NCBI GenBank assembly: GCA_025200525.1
Contig: CM045762.1
Location: forward strand, 74,459,217 to 74,523,216
Direction: 5' to 3'
Origin: Camellia lanceoleosa
Lineage: Eukaryota; Streptophyta; Magnoliopsida; Ericales; Theaceae
Length of the DNA: 64,000 bases
Part shown: positions 21,395 to 33,750 of the stretch, piece by piece
Numbering within the stretch: the stretch's first letter is position 1
Layout: each line of letters begins with the position of its first letter
Position numbers and translations under genes: made by a program
The notes under the pieces: generated by a model
Database searches by the model: none
The model's input: only the letters and a program-made list of their open reading frames with translations
What the model was told of the DNA's origin: nothing

Positions 21395-22831
21395 GGGTAA
21401 ATTACATTGACACCCCTAAGGTTTATGTTTATTACAATTCTCCCTTACCTTTTAGAAATTATATCTCCCTCCAAAAGGTTTAAAATTTCATTACAGATTC
21501 TTCCCTTCAGCAATTTAATTTTTTTAAATACCAATTTTGCTCTCATTGGGTAAATTACACTAACACCCCTCACATTTTAAAAATTACAATCCCCTCCTTA
21601 AGGTTTAAAGTAGCATTACCAGTTGCCCCATCGGTTAGTATTAGTTGGAAAAAAAATTAATTGAAAAAAAAAAGTTTGTTAGCAAAATTTTTAAATTTCT
21701 ATTTAAAAATCAATGTAAACTCATTTTTTAAATTTACGTTTTTTTTCTTAAATTTACAAGCGGAGACAACAATTTATAAACCAAAAAAATTATCAAACAA
21801 GTTTTTATGACAGTTTTTTAAATTTTTGTAAATATAAATTGAAAACTGAAAATGAAATAGTTACCAAACATGCCTCAAATAGTAAAAATGTCGTAAAATT
21901 AACAAATAATTAAATAAGTTATCAACGTAAGAAATGACTTATCAAAAGATCTTTAGGTTATGTGTAGTTTGATTTCTAGAAAAAAAAATTAAAAATTAAA
22001 AATTAGTTTGGTTAAGAAATAAAAAATAATTATCATGTAAGGGTAAAAAATAATTATCATTTTAACTTTTGGGCAGATTATATACATACGTATGGTTGTT
22101 TCAATTTAATTTGTAAAAAATTATTTCTAACCACTCGAAAGATAAAAATTATATAAAAATGATAATTATTTTTTATTTTTTAACCAAATTAATTTTTTAT
22201 TTAAAAAAAAAAAACTAAAAATCAAACCATACATAGCCTAAAAATCTTTTGATAAGTCATTTCTTATGTTGGTAACTTATTTAATTATTTGTTAATTTTA
22301 CGACATTTTTACCATCTGAAACCTGTTTGGTAACCATTTCGTTTTCATATTTCAATTTATATTTACAAAAATTTGAAAAACTATCATAAAAACTTGTTTG
22401 ATAATTTTTTTGGTTTATAAATGGTTGTCTTCGTTTGTAAATTCGAGGAAAAAACGTAAATTCAAAAAATGTGTTTACGTTAATTTTTAAACAGGAATTT
22501 AAAAATTTTACTAACAAATTTTTTTTTCAATTAATTTTTTTCCCAGTTAATTTTTTTTTCAATTATTTTTTTTCCAACTAATACTAACCAAGAGGGCAAT
22601 TGGTAATACTACTTTAAACCTTAGGGAGGGGATTGTAATTTCTAAAATGTGAGGCGGTGTCAATGTAATTTACCTAGTGAGGGCAAAATTGGTATTTAAA
22701 AAAATTAAATTGCTAAGGAGGGAGAATCTGTAATGAAACTTTAAACCTTAGGAAGGGAGATGTAATTTCCAAAAGATGAAGAGAGAACTGTAATAAATAT
22801 AAACCTCAGGGGGTGTCAGTATAATTTACCC
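21395..22831. mobile_element. Mutator-type long inverted-repeat element, 1.44 kb
   Basis: The left end GGGTAAATTACATTGACACC is mirrored by GGTGTCAGTATAATTTACCC on the right. A perfect 9-bp duplication AAAATTAAA (21386-21394 and 22832-22840) gives the Mutator-type target length. Almost the whole element is palindromic: for example agaaatgacttatcaaaag near 21930 matches the complement of cttttgataagtcatttct near 22246. A second, inner gggtaaattaca-type repeat pair lies about 150 bp inside each end. No coding sequence. Such arms of about 680 bp could fold into a long hairpin RNA. Confidence 0.88.
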
Positions 22832-23056
22832 AAAATTAAATTTGTCATTATATCATTATTTCTATTATGTTTTCTTCCCTTATTTTCTTTTTCATTTATG
22901 GTAGAAAAGGTAAGATACACAATTCACGAGAATCAAATTTATGATAAATTTTTATATGAGAATATATTTTTATTTAAAATAACTTGAAATATGAGATTCT
23001 TCTCTAAAAGGATGTGGAATTATCTAAATATTTCAAAGGAGTATAAAAACTCCTTA

Positions 23057-23276
23057 GCCTTCGTTTGAGATGTGGGTTGGTTTTTTGACTTTTTAACTAT
23101 TTTGTCTGGGGTTAAAAAGTCTTATTTAAGATGAATTTTTTAATTGTTTTTGACTTTTATGAGAGAAAAAATAAAATAACTATAATTTGGATGTGACATT
23201 CTATCTTATTGACTTTTTAGTCTATGTTATCTTTTTGTGACTATTTTAGCCCAAAAAGTTTATGCCAAACATAGCC
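23057..23276. mobile_element. Tourist-like MITE
   Basis: Ends GCCTTCGTTTGAGATGTGGG and, inverted, GGCTATGTTTGGCATAAAC, with TTA duplications at 23054-23056 and 23277-23279. Confidence 0.82.
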
Positions 23277-23829
23277 TTAGTAAGTTTTGAGCAAATTTAG
23301 AGAATCTACATGAGTTTCAACAAATTTTGAGCCAAATTATAACCCAAAATTCACTTTTATATTTTAGCTAGCCTATTTTTTATGTACACTCCACCAAACT
23401 CTCTATTCCAAAATTCTATTTCATTAAAATATTATGAACAAACAAAAATAAACAAGGCCCAAGACAGCAACAGATCAACACCAGAACAACATCAGAGCAA
23501 CAGCAACACAGGATGGCTGAATCTACTGAGGGTTGGTCGACCGATCACATTTTCCTTCTTTGTTACAAACACTCACGAGACATCTAGAAGGACATCCAGA
23601 CGATATTCAGGTGGACGACCGGCCACAGCTTTTTAGCCTAGCTTTGCTCCAGAAAATATAATAAAAAATAGATTATCGTATGAACAATGCTTCAACAAAT
23701 CAGGTAAGGCACTGTAGCAAAGTCAAAATGAATGAAGGCTATAGAGAGTCTGATAGAGTTGATATTTACAGCTTTTGCTCTCTACAATAACTTCAAAGCC
23801 ATTGTAAGGAGGTTGATGCGGATTCTCTT

Positions 23830-24440
23830 ATAATTTCAACATATAACACTTCAATATAACACTCAAACGCAACACTCTAATATAACATTCTAAAAAGCCT
23901 CATTATTATACTTTTTTCAAAACGTAACACTTCAATATAACATTTCAAAAAACTCTTTAGTATAATACTCCAATATAATACCAAAAAAAAAATCTTAATA
24001 TATTTTTTTCAAATGTAATTATCCAATGTAATATTTCAAAAAAATGATGTGGGATTCTTCAAACCATTTCAAAAGGGTATGCGATTCTTCAAACTATTAC
24101 AAAAGGATTACAAAAATTTCTTAGTAAATTTTGGTTAAATGTATAATTTCAAATTATGAGTGTTACGTTTAGAAAAAATACACTAAGTAGTTTTTTAGTG
24201 TTTTATATATATTACATTAGAGTGCTACGTTTGAAATTATATTGATTGAAATGTTACATTTGGAAAAGGAGTTTTTTTTTTTTTTTTTTTTTTTTTTTGT
24301 GTTACATTTGAGTGTGTTACATTGGAGTGTTATATTTGGAAAAAATTTGGAGTGTTTTGTTTTACATTTGAGCAAAGTATATTAAAGAGTTTTTTAGTGT
24401 GTTACATTAAAGTGTTATATTAGAATGTTAAGTTCTTATT
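23830..24440. repeat. Foldback repeat built from ATAACACTnnAATATAACA motifs
   Basis: The left half has multiple tataacacttcaatataaca-type units, and the right half has their complements (gtgttacattaaagtgttat, gagtgttacgtttag). A unique core at about 24050-24150 separates them. A run of about 33 T lies at 24267-24299. No clear terminal repeats or target duplication were fixed. Confidence 0.6.
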
Positions 24441-24748
24441 AGTAATGTGAGATTTGTTTTAGAACGAGAGAAAATAAAAAACGTCTATAGTGCGGATTGG
24501 CCAAATGTGCAATTTCACATTTGGAAAAATCTACTTTTATTCCTCAAAAATTAAACCTAAATGTATAAATGAATACCCTTTTGTGTAATTTTTCCTTTAA
24601 TAAGACCTTCTGATTTATAAAAAAAAAAGATGAAGAACTAAACAGTTCATTAAATCATATTTTGATAATTGTTGATGTTTAACCCTTAAATTTTCTATAT
24701 AATCTAATGTCGATAGTTGCTTTGGAGTAATAAATTATTGACATTTGG

Positions 24749-24960
24749 CTTCATTTGGAAAATAACTTGGCTTTTTAGTTTATTTATTTATTTATTTATT
24801 TTTGTATGACTATTTTAACTTGGGGATAAAAAATTTATTTGGGTTGAGTTTTTTGACTTTTATGAAATTTTTATCTTATTGACTTTTTAACTTATTTTAT
24901 CTTTTTGTGATTAAAAAAAGTCCCATACCTCATTTTAGTCTATTACCAAACGAGAAGTTA
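24749..24960. mobile_element. Degraded Tourist-like MITE
   Basis: Left end tggcttcatttggaaaataa, right end ttaccaaacgagaagtt, with the same interior motifs as the family (tttttgacttttatg, tttttgtga). Boundaries are approximate. Confidence 0.5.
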
Positions 24961-24972
24961 AACTTTTATTAA

Positions 24973-25105
24973 AGTCTCGTTTGGAAACATATTATTTTAA
25001 TTTTTTTTTAATTTTTTATAAAAGAATGTGTAAAAAAATAATATAATAACTTATAATATTTTTTAATTTTTTTTTGACTAAAATTAAAGTTTCTCAAACG
25101 AGGCC
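24973..25105. mobile_element. Short Tourist-like MITE
   Basis: Ends AGTCTCGTTTGGAAAC and, inverted, GGCCTCGTTTGAGAAAC, with TAA duplications at 24970-24972 and 25106-25108. 133 bp. Confidence 0.75.
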
Positions 25106-25514
25106 TAAGCTGCCACTCTAGCTTAAGTAGTAGGTGGTTTGTTTTGGAGTAATAAATTCTTGATATTTTAACTTTCATTAAAAAATTAATTTTTAACTAG
25201 CTTTTCAAAATAACAATATATATATATATATATAAATTCAACTGTTTACATATAAGGAATCTAACACAGCCTTCTTATATAAAATGTGCCTCACTCCATA
25301 TAAAAATATGAAGTTATATTTTTCATACAAAAAAGGAAAAGGTTGCTAAGAAGTTTTTCATAAATTAAAAATTAAAAATTAAAAAAATATATATATATCT
25401 ATATATATATTTTAACAATACACCAGATATAAATTATCAAAATAAAAAATGATAAGCATCTCCACCAAACATACCTTTCATATCATTTAATGAACAAACA
25501 TCTATTTTGAAAAA

Positions 25515-26269
25515 TTTGGGGTAACCTGTTTTAGTCCAAAAAGCCAAAAAGTTACTCCAAAATCCAAAAAGACATCACTATTCATCCCCAAAAAAAAAAA
25601 AAAATTTAATTTTTTTATGTCAAAGTACACACGGAAGTGACAAAAAGCCAGCTGCGTGCAGCGGCTGTTCAGCAACAAAAAAATAATTCGGTGTGATGTT
25701 CACACCACCGTTGTTCATCCCATGGGAGTCATTACGGGTCCTGTTTTGATAATCTGAACCGTTCAATGTGTAGAAATCGTCGAGTACTATATGTCTGCAA
25801 AAAATCACATTGATCGGATATCGATAACTATATGATCAAATCAGTTATATACAATAAATGGATGGTGTTATAATTAATGATTGAAAAATAAATAAATCTG
25901 ATCATATAGCTATCGATATCCGATTAATGTGATTTTTTATAGGTATATAGTGTTCGACGAGTTACACACATTGAACGGTTCAGATTATTAAAATGGGACC
26001 CGTGATGACCCCCACGGGCCAAACAAAACCGTCCAATGCTTTGTATAAAAATTAGCTAATAAATTTCAACCCCAATACACGGCTGCATTGTGTACGGCTG
26101 GGGCCACCACTATTTAATCATCTCTTACACACTTTTTTTATACAATTTTTTAATACACATTTTTCTATAAAAATTCAAAAAGTTAACCCAAACCTCCATA
26201 TTTTTTTCTCAACTTTTTTAATCCAAAAAGACAAAAAGTGCACTTTTTTAGGACACCCCAAACCAACCC
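25515..26269 (+). mobile_element. Foldback Tourist-like element, copy A
   Basis: Same ~760-bp family as 32685-33444. It has a left arm with ccaaaaagttactccaaaat, an internal inverted repeat (ttttgataatctgaaccgtt ... aacggttcagattattaaaa), and the right end cactttttta ggacacccca. The right flank TAA is at 26270-26272; the left end is eroded. It faces copy B across about 70 bp. Confidence 0.82.
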
Positions 26270-26341
26270 TAAAAGTTACTTTTTAAAATTTTTTTTTTTA
26301 TAAAAATATGTGAGATTATAAAAAAGTAATCAGCTTGTTTA

Positions 26342-27085
26342 GTTGGTTTGGGGTGTACTAAAAAAGTGCACTTTTTGACTTTTTGGACTAAAAAAGTTGA
26401 GAAAAAAATATGGAGGTTTGGGTTAACTTTTTGGATTTTTTTGGAAAAATGTGTATTAAAAAATTGTATAAAAAGAGTGTGTAAGAGATGATTTGAAAGG
26501 GGTGGGGCCAGCCGTTGAAACTTTTTGCCGTGTATTGGAATTGGGAATTATTGGGTGAATAGTGAACAAAGCAGTGGACGGTTTTGTTTATTTAGGCTAT
26601 CACGGGTCCCATTTTGATAATCTGAACCGTTCAATATGTGTAACTCGTCGAACACTATGTACCTATAAAAAATCACGTTAATCGGATATTGATAGCTATC
26701 TGATCAGATTTATTTAATTTTCAATCATTAATTATAACACCATCCATTTGTTGTAGATAACTGATTTGATCATATAGTTACCGATATCCGATCAATGTGA
26801 TTTTTTGCAGACATATAGTAATCGATGATTTCTACACATTTAACGGTTCAGATTATCAAAACGGGACCCGTGATAGTCCCCACAGGCCAAACAGTGGTGT
26901 GTGTGCAAATCACACCCAACCATTTCCTACTCTGCACTGCCGCTGCACTTCTAGCAGACCCGTGGTCCATTCGGCGTCCTTTTTGACAGAAATTTTTTTT
27001 TTTTTTTTTTGGTGAATAGTGATGTATTTTTAGATTTTGGAGTAACTTTTTGACTTTTTGTCTGAATTAGGTCACCCCAAACCAG
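26342..27085 (-). mobile_element. Foldback Tourist-like element, copy B (inverted)
   Basis: It is the near-complete reverse complement of copy A. It starts gttggtttggggtgtactaa and ends ttaggtcaccccaaaccaga, with the same internal cgggtcccattttgataatc / ttatcaaaacgggacccgtg pair. With copy A it makes an inverted repeat of about 1.57 kb. Confidence 0.85.
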
Positions 27086-27094
27086 AGTTTTCAA

Positions 27095-27535
27095 AAAATA
27101 TTTTTCAAAATTTTTTTTTATTTTCCGTACTTTTTTTTTGTTTTGTTTTCAATGGTTTTTTAATATTTTAAGCAATTTTTAAAATTTTTTTTAGACACAT
27201 CTAACATAAATATACTTAAAAAATATAATATTTGTGAAAAAAATCTTTAAAAATTCACTAAATATAAAAAATATATAAAAAAAATATGAACATTCAGTAT
27301 ATTTTTAATATTTTTGTGTATTTATTAATTTTGAAAATATTTTTTCACAAATATTTTACTATTGAGACACATCTAAGTAGAATGCATCTAAAAAATAAAA
27401 AAAATTATTTAAAATTTTAAAAATATTCACCAAAAATAAAAAAAAAGACAAAAAAATAAAAATTCAATCTTCAAAAAATTGAATTTAAAAAACTGAAATC
27501 AAACATACTAAATGTGATTCAAAAAAAATCAAAAA
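27095..27535. repeat. AT-rich repeat family, copy 1
   Basis: Homologous to 38775-39180. Both contain ttttttaatattttaag, cataaatatacttaaaaaat or a close variant, cattcagtatattttt and gtatttattaatttt in the same order. Weak internal inverted symmetry; no coding sequence. Confidence 0.65.
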
Positions 27536-27544
27536 AATCAATAA

Positions 27545-27740
27545 GCCTTCGTTTGGCATACCAGACTTTTTAGTTTTTTTGACTATTTTAATCATAAAAA
27601 GACAAAATAAGTTTTTTAACTCAGTAAGATAAAATATCATATTCAACTTCATTTTTTCTCTTACAAAATCAAAAAAATCAAAAAACTTATCCCAACTAAA
27701 ATAAACAAAAAATTAATTAACCCACATCCTAAACCAATCA
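27545..27740. mobile_element. Tourist-like MITE
   Basis: Left end GCCTTCGTTTGGCATACC after TAA (27542-27544). The right end, inverted, is TGATTGGTTTAGGATGTGGG, followed by TAA (27741-27743). Confidence 0.65.
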
Positions 27741-27884
27741 TAAACTAATTTTTTAAACTAGTTGCCAAAAAGGCCAAAGGTATCTCCTCTAACAAATATT
27801 CCACATGGTCTGAGATGACGTGGAATAACTTCCACTAAGAATTTGACAAGTACACACAAATACAACACACAACATTGCCAATTA

Positions 27885-28349
27885 GAGTATTGCTACAGGG
27901 CCCGAAAAATTTTCGAGCCAAACGGCTCGAATTTCAGGCGGTTGGAGGAAGAAGAAGGAAAGGAGGAAGAAGAAGAAGGAGAGGAGGAGCAGAACTGGAG
28001 GGGGCCTAAAAATGGGGTTGGAGGCGGAGGCGGAGGCAGCGGCGTGCGGAGGCGGACGAGCGACGAGCTGCAGAGCGGAAGCGGGCGGAGGCAGAGGCGG
28101 AGGCGATCTGACGGCGGCAGGCTGCGACGATCGGCCGACGAGCTCCGACGCCAACGACGACCTGCTTCTCTCTCTCTCTCGCCTGTGTTCTCTCTCTCTC
28201 TCGCCTGGGTTCTTCTTCTCAACGAAGAAGAAGAAAGAAAAGGAGAAAAGGAAGAAAATAAAAAATAAAAAAACAAAACCCCAAAACGACGTCGTTTTGA
28301 GGTTTTGAGCCAATTCGAGCCTCAAGTTTCGGGCCCTCAAACGTTTTCC
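27885..28349. mobile_element. GC-rich Mutator-type element, 465 bp
   Basis: A perfect 9-bp duplication TGCCAATTA flanks it (27876-27884 and 28350-28358). The ends share AGGGCCCGAA in inverted orientation, about 12 bp inside each terminus, followed by complementary cgagcc/ggctcgaatt motifs. The interior is strikingly GC-rich for this window, with (GGA)n and ggcggaggc runs and a 16-bp palindrome AAAACGACGTCGTTTT at 28283-28298. Frames are open on both strands, which is usual in such simple-sequence DNA. The GC-rich filler may be captured genic 5' sequence, but I cannot name a source. Confidence 0.72.
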
Positions 28350-28358
28350 TGCCAATTA

Positions 28359-30425
28359 TTATTTGCACGTCTCTCTTCCATTAATATTTGCACTTCTCTC
28401 TCGCTCTCTCAACTCGGCATCTCATACCCATTTTTAAACACTAAAAATGTTTAAGATCTCCTTTTCCACACCCCTTTTAACTTCTTTTTTTTTTGATTGG
28501 TCACTTTTTTTTTTATTTATTTTTATTTTTTATTTTTTTCCTCCAATCATCACTCACCACATGTGTGTGGAGATGGTGGGAGTAGAAGTTTGAGGGGATC
28601 TAAATCATTGTTGTTTAAACACAGCACCTAAACTTCAATTCCCTTTTTCGTTTTCTCTTTTATTTATTTATTCTTTTTTCTTCTAGCAGGTTATTCACTA
28701 ACTTGCAACCTTAAAACTATGTATATAAAATTGCATAATTTTTTATTTTCAACACCAAATCTTTAAAACAAAATTTAATGGGTTTTGTTGGAGTTGGAGA
28801 GAGAGAGAGAAAGAGAGAGAGAGAAAGCGGAAGAGATATTGATGATAGGTCATTGGAAGAGTCGAAGAGCAGATATATCTGTAGATTTGTGATTTATTGA
28901 ATTTGTTGAAGAAGAAGAAAAAAGTAAAAGTAAAAGTAAAATAAAAAAAAAGTTTGCTGGAATTCGCGGCAATCCCGCGTTTGGTGTCAGTAATTGTTTG
29001 GGGCTATCTTATTTTTATTTATTTATTTATTTTGAGCACGAAAAAACAGAATGTTTTGTAATGTCTGTCAATCTTGATCTTGAATAATCAGTTGTCGGTC
29101 AGAGTTAATCTAATTTTAAAGAAAAAGATCGATCACAGAGGTATCAATGGAGCTCTGTGGTGTCGTCACTGTATCCGTAGGCTCTGATCTCGGGATAATT
29201 AGTTATTGGTCAAATTTAACCTAATCTAAAGGAAGAGATCCATTAACAAGACACCAATAAAGTTTAGCCACACGTTAAAGAACAATTCAAAATCTATTGG
29301 AATATAAGTACAAGACCTCAAAGGAGTCAACTGAAATCCAGCCATTTTTGTATCCTAAAAATTCGAATTTGGGTTACTCCGGTAAAGAGTTTTCTACTAG
29401 GTCAACACCCTCAGGGGTGGGGCTATCTTATTAGAAATAATGTTTCCATATTTTTACTTGCTTGCCTGTGTATCATGAAAGTAAATGACCGTTTAGATGG
29501 TTGGCTATTTTACTAATTTTTTTTTTTATTATTTGACTATTTTATGGGAAAAAAAATTGTGGTATTTGGGAAGAAAAAGTTTTGTTTTTTTTTTTTATTA
29601 AAATAACATTAAAAGATAAAATAGCTTAAAATAATCAATAAAATAAAATATCACATCAAATTCATAATTATTTATTTTTTCTCTTATAAATATCACATCT
29701 AATTACAAAAAAATTTAACTATCTTCTCAAACACAATTATTTTATCTTATTTCCCAAACACCCATGGTATATTTGAGATGAAGTGTAGCCTTTTTTATAA
29801 TTGAATAGATAATTATGAAAAAAATTTTAATTAATGCATAAAATATAATATTTTATTTTATTAATTATTTTAACCAAAACAAAAATACCCCTAACACCAC
29901 GTAAAAGTGCGTAATTAAGAAGACACACGGGAAGCACGCCCTGAAGAGACAACGGGCCGGGGGCCAGGGACTACAATAAAGATAGACACTGTTGTATGAA
30001 ATATCTTAAAATAATACTATATATATTAATTAGTATATTAATAGATAAATGTGATATTATTTTAGATATTTTAAATATTTATAATTTATATAATATGTGA
30101 AATTAGTAATAATAACATGACATTAGTTGATATATTAGTGTGTAAATTAATTGTGCATGTAACGCCACTGATATCTTAAACACTGTTGTATTTAGGTTAT
30201 GATTTTAAATTTTAAATTTATATTTTATTTCATTTTTTATTATTTTGTAATGAGATATTTATTTATAAACACATATTAATATCCATATTAACAGCGTAAA
30301 TGTTTTATAATATAAATATTCACACGGTCATCAAGTTGCTAGAAGTTTAAAAATATTTGTAAAGATAAATTTGTTCACAAATCACTTTAAATATGAAAAT
30401 TACAATTTGGTGAATCAAATATTTA
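28359..30425. other. Spacer, no gene seen
   Basis: It contains a short (GA)n tract at about 28796-28825. A diverged direct repeat has one unit at about 29085-29130 and another at about 29200-29250, both with ggtca...taatctaa...agatc. A degraded Tourist-like copy lies at about 29490-29762 (ends gtttagatggttggct / cccaaacaccc). The rest is plain AT-rich DNA. No coding similarity was recognised. Confidence 0.5.
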
Positions 30426-30656
30426 GGGTTCGTTTGGAAAGTGGGTTGTTTTTTGACTTTTCGACTATTTTAGCTCAGGGTTAAAAAGTCTCGTTTGAGA
30501 TGAATTTTTTTTGACTTTTTTTGACTTTTACGAGAGAAAAAATGTAATGATTATTAGTTGGATGTGATATTTTGTCTTATTAAATTAAAAAGTTTATTTT
30601 ATTTTTTTGACTATTTTAGCCAAAAAACCTAGGGCTAAATCTTTCCAAACGAGCAC
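30426..30656. mobile_element. Tourist-like MITE
   Basis: Ends GGTTCGTTTGGAAAGTGGG and, inverted, GTGCTCGTTTGGAAAG, with TTA duplications at 30423-30425 and 30657-30659. Confidence 0.8.
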
Positions 30657-30759
30657 TTAAAATTACAGAACTTATTAAAATACAAAAAATATCTTAAAAG
30701 TTAATTGAGATATAAATATTTTTAAAAAAATTAGAGATACAAATAATTTTGTAAGGCTG

Positions 30760-31170
30760 GGGCTTGCCTCCAGGACTGGAGGGTCCAATTCAACCTATTA
30801 AGCCTACTTTTGGGTCATTTTTTTAATAATTTAAATTGTTCATATTTTATAATTTATTAAGTACATTATCGTTGTAAAAAATCATATCGATCGAATAACG
30901 GATACTATATATTCGGAATACTTTTTATGAATTGTTAATTTTTTGACCGTCTAATTTTTTTTAAGACAAAAGTGGTCCAAATACATAGTATCCGTTATCG
31001 GATTGACGTGATTTTTTTACAAGAATAATATACTTAATAATCCTTAAAATGTGAACGACTCTAATTATAAATTTTTTTTCAAAAATTCAAAAATTCAAAA
31101 ATGAACCGAACTATCTCAAATCTGGATTGGAGACTGTTCGGACCATTTTTTTAGGAGAACAACTGTCTAG
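30760..31170. repeat. Diverged core of the foldback family
   Basis: It has the internal inverted-repeat arrangement of the ~760-bp family (aaaaatcatatcgatcgaata ... ttatcggattgacgtgattt) but lacks the Tourist-like outer ends. Confidence 0.55.
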
Positions 31171-31194
31171 TCGAGATCGGATTTGGGCCAGTCT

Positions 31195-31535
31195 TAGATT
31201 GGGCTCGTGGAGGCCTATTACGAGTCTTATTTTGATAATCTGAACCGTTTAATATGTAGAACTTGTTGAGTATTATATATTTATAAAAAATCATGTTAAT
31301 CGGATATTAATAATTATGTGATCAAATCAGTTTTGTATAAAAAAAATAGACGGTGAACAAATTAAAGGTTGATAAAAAACTATTTTGATAACATAGCTAT
31401 CGATATTCAATCAACGTGATTTTTTACAAGTATATAGTATTCAACAAGTTTTACACATTGAACGGTTCAAATTATCAAAATAAACTTGTGATGAACTCCA
31501 CAGATCTAATAGCACCGTCCGGTCCGATCTCACAC
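31195..31535. repeat. Foldback family core
   Basis: Left half tattttgataatctgaaccg and right half cggttcaaattatcaaaata are inverted around tagacggtgaacaaattaaa. Outer TIRs are absent. It abuts the full copy starting at 31557. Confidence 0.65.
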
Positions 31536-31556
31536 AAGCTGAACCCTTTTTTTTTA

Positions 31557-32327
31557 GGCCATGTTTGGCAAGTCTCAAAAAATCTAAAAAGTCAAAAAGT
31601 TACACAAAAAGTAAAAAAGTCATTACTATTCACAAATAAAAAATATTTAAAAAATATTTTATGCATTTTTGTAATACAAAAGTTTGAATTACATTGTCAG
31701 CTGTATTGTCCCAACAGGAAGGCAGGTCATACACTTTTTGGGCAAAAAAAAAAAAAAAAAAAAAAATTGTAAAGCCACAAATTTTGATGGTAATGTTGGG
31801 CCCTTGGGGGCATACTAAGGGTTCCGTTTTGATAATTCGAACCGTTTAATATGTAAAACTCGTCGAGTACTATATACTTATAAAAAATTACGTTGATCGG
31901 GTATCGTTAATTATATGATTAAATCAGTTTTGTATAAACAAAATAGATGGTGTGATAGTTAACTGTTGAACAAAAACTAATCCGATCATATAGTTATCGA
32001 TATCTAATCAACGTAATTTTTTATAAGCATATAGTACTCAATGAGTTGTACATATTGAACGGTTCAGATTATTAAAATGGGACCCGCAGTGACTCCCACC
32101 GACCGACGATAACTATTCAAATACTTTGCCCTAAATGAGAATAATTTGTTGCGTAAGCCGTACAATCTACTCAACTTTCTTTCTTTATATACTTTATTTA
32201 TACAATTTTTTATTACATATTTTTTTCATAAAAAGACAAAAATTAATTCAAATATCTATATTTTTTTCTTAACTTTTTAATTTAAAAAAATAAAAAATAT
32301 ACTTATTTAAGATGTCCCAAACAACCC
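31557..32327 (+). mobile_element. Foldback Tourist-like element
   Basis: Left end GGCCATGTTTGGCAAG, right end, inverted, GGGTTGTTTGGGACATC. TTA duplications at 31554-31556 and 32328-32330. The same internal inverted repeat as the family is present. It also contains an A-run at about 31745-31766. Confidence 0.8.
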
Positions 32328-32684
32328 TTAATTACTATTAAAATCGAATACTCTGTTATGTTCCAATCCTCGCTTCCACGCCACATATCTCCCTTTGGAA
32401 GCTTTTGCCTTTACGGATACGGCTTCTCATAACGTGTCCATTTTTTACTGGTCCCATTGAAAATCTTCACTCCTGCATATAATATCATGCCACGTCGAAA
32501 AGTTACAACTAACACCAACCCACCCTATCAGCACCAACACTCCTTCCAGATTCTGGGCAACTAAACCGCCACTTCACTCAAACGCGTTATTTTTTTCATA
32601 TTCTTACGCGTTTTTAATGATGTCGTACTTGTCTAGGATTTCGTTTAGAAAGTTCGGTTAATTTTTTTACCATTTTAATTTTAA

Positions 32685-33444
32685 GGCCTGGTTTGGCATG
32701 ACCTGTTTCAGCCAAAAAGTCAAAAAGTTACTCCAAAATCCAAAAATACATCACTATTCATCCTAAAAAAAAAAAAAAAAAATATTTTTTTTCTGCCAAA
32801 CGACAGACGGAATTGACCAAAGCCGGCTGCACAGCAGCTGCAGTGCATAAGTCCATAAATGATTGGGTGTGCTTGGCACATACTGTTGTTTGGCTTGTGG
32901 GGCTATCACGGGTCCCGTTTTGATAATCTGAACCGTTATATGTGTAGAACTTGTCGAGTACTATATGTCTACAAAAAATCACATTGATCGGATATCGATA
33001 ACTATATGATCAGATCAGTTATGTACGAAAAATGGATGGTGTTATAATTAATGATTGAAAAATAAATATATCTGATCAGATAGCTATCGATATCCGATTA
33101 ACGTGATTTCTTATAGGTACATAGTGTTCGACGAGTTATACACATTGAACGGTTCAGATTATTAAAATGGGACCCGTGATGACCTCCACGGACCAATCAA
33201 AACCGTGCAGTGCTTTGTAAAAAAAATAGCCAATAAATTCCAACTCCTCCTACAACTGCCGAATGGTACAGCTGGGGCCCACCTGTCACTATTTACCTCT
33301 TACACACTCTTTTTATACAATTTTTTAATACACATTTTTCCAAAAAAATTCAAAAAGTTAACCCAAACCTCCATATTTTTTTCTCAACTTTTTTAGTCCA
33401 AAAAGACAAAAAGTGCACTTTTTTAGGACACCCCAAACAAGCCC
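32685..33444 (+). mobile_element. Foldback Tourist-like element (best-preserved copy)
   Basis: 760 bp. Left end GGCCTGGTTTGGCATGACC, right end, inverted, GGGCTTGTTTGGGGTGTCC. TAA duplications at 32682-32684 and 33445-33447. Inside, two halves of about 170 bp (from gggtcccgttttgataatct to its complement agattattaaaatgggaccc) are inverted around ggatggtgttataattaatg. So the element has both PIF/Harbinger-type ends and an internal foldback. No coding capacity was seen. Confidence 0.85.
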
Positions 33445-33750
33445 TAAATCAAGTTTGACGTAACTTAAAGAATACAAAAAATTAAAAAGTCACTATTATC
33501 ATCTTATTTAAATAACATCACCTTTCTAACACATCACATCAAACTCAATTCAAAACCAACCCATATAAACTAATAAAATCAAAAAGTACATTTTTCTAAA
33601 ATAACCTAAACCAACCATTAATTAAAAAGTTTATATATATATTTATTTATTTATTTTTTGATCGGAAAAAGTTTATCTTCCTTTGAGATGTGAATTTTTT
33701 TTTTTTGGTTTAAAATGTAGATTGACTTTTTAATTTTTTGATTTTATAGT

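Noticed and set aside
23382..23636. 84-codon frame at 23.4 kb
   Set aside because: Open for a short distance only, with no similarity recognised and no conserved features; left unannotated.
27843..28355. Long overlapping open frames on both strands
   Set aside because: Frames are open because of GC-rich purine/pyrimidine repeats, and they cross the ends of a Mutator-type element.
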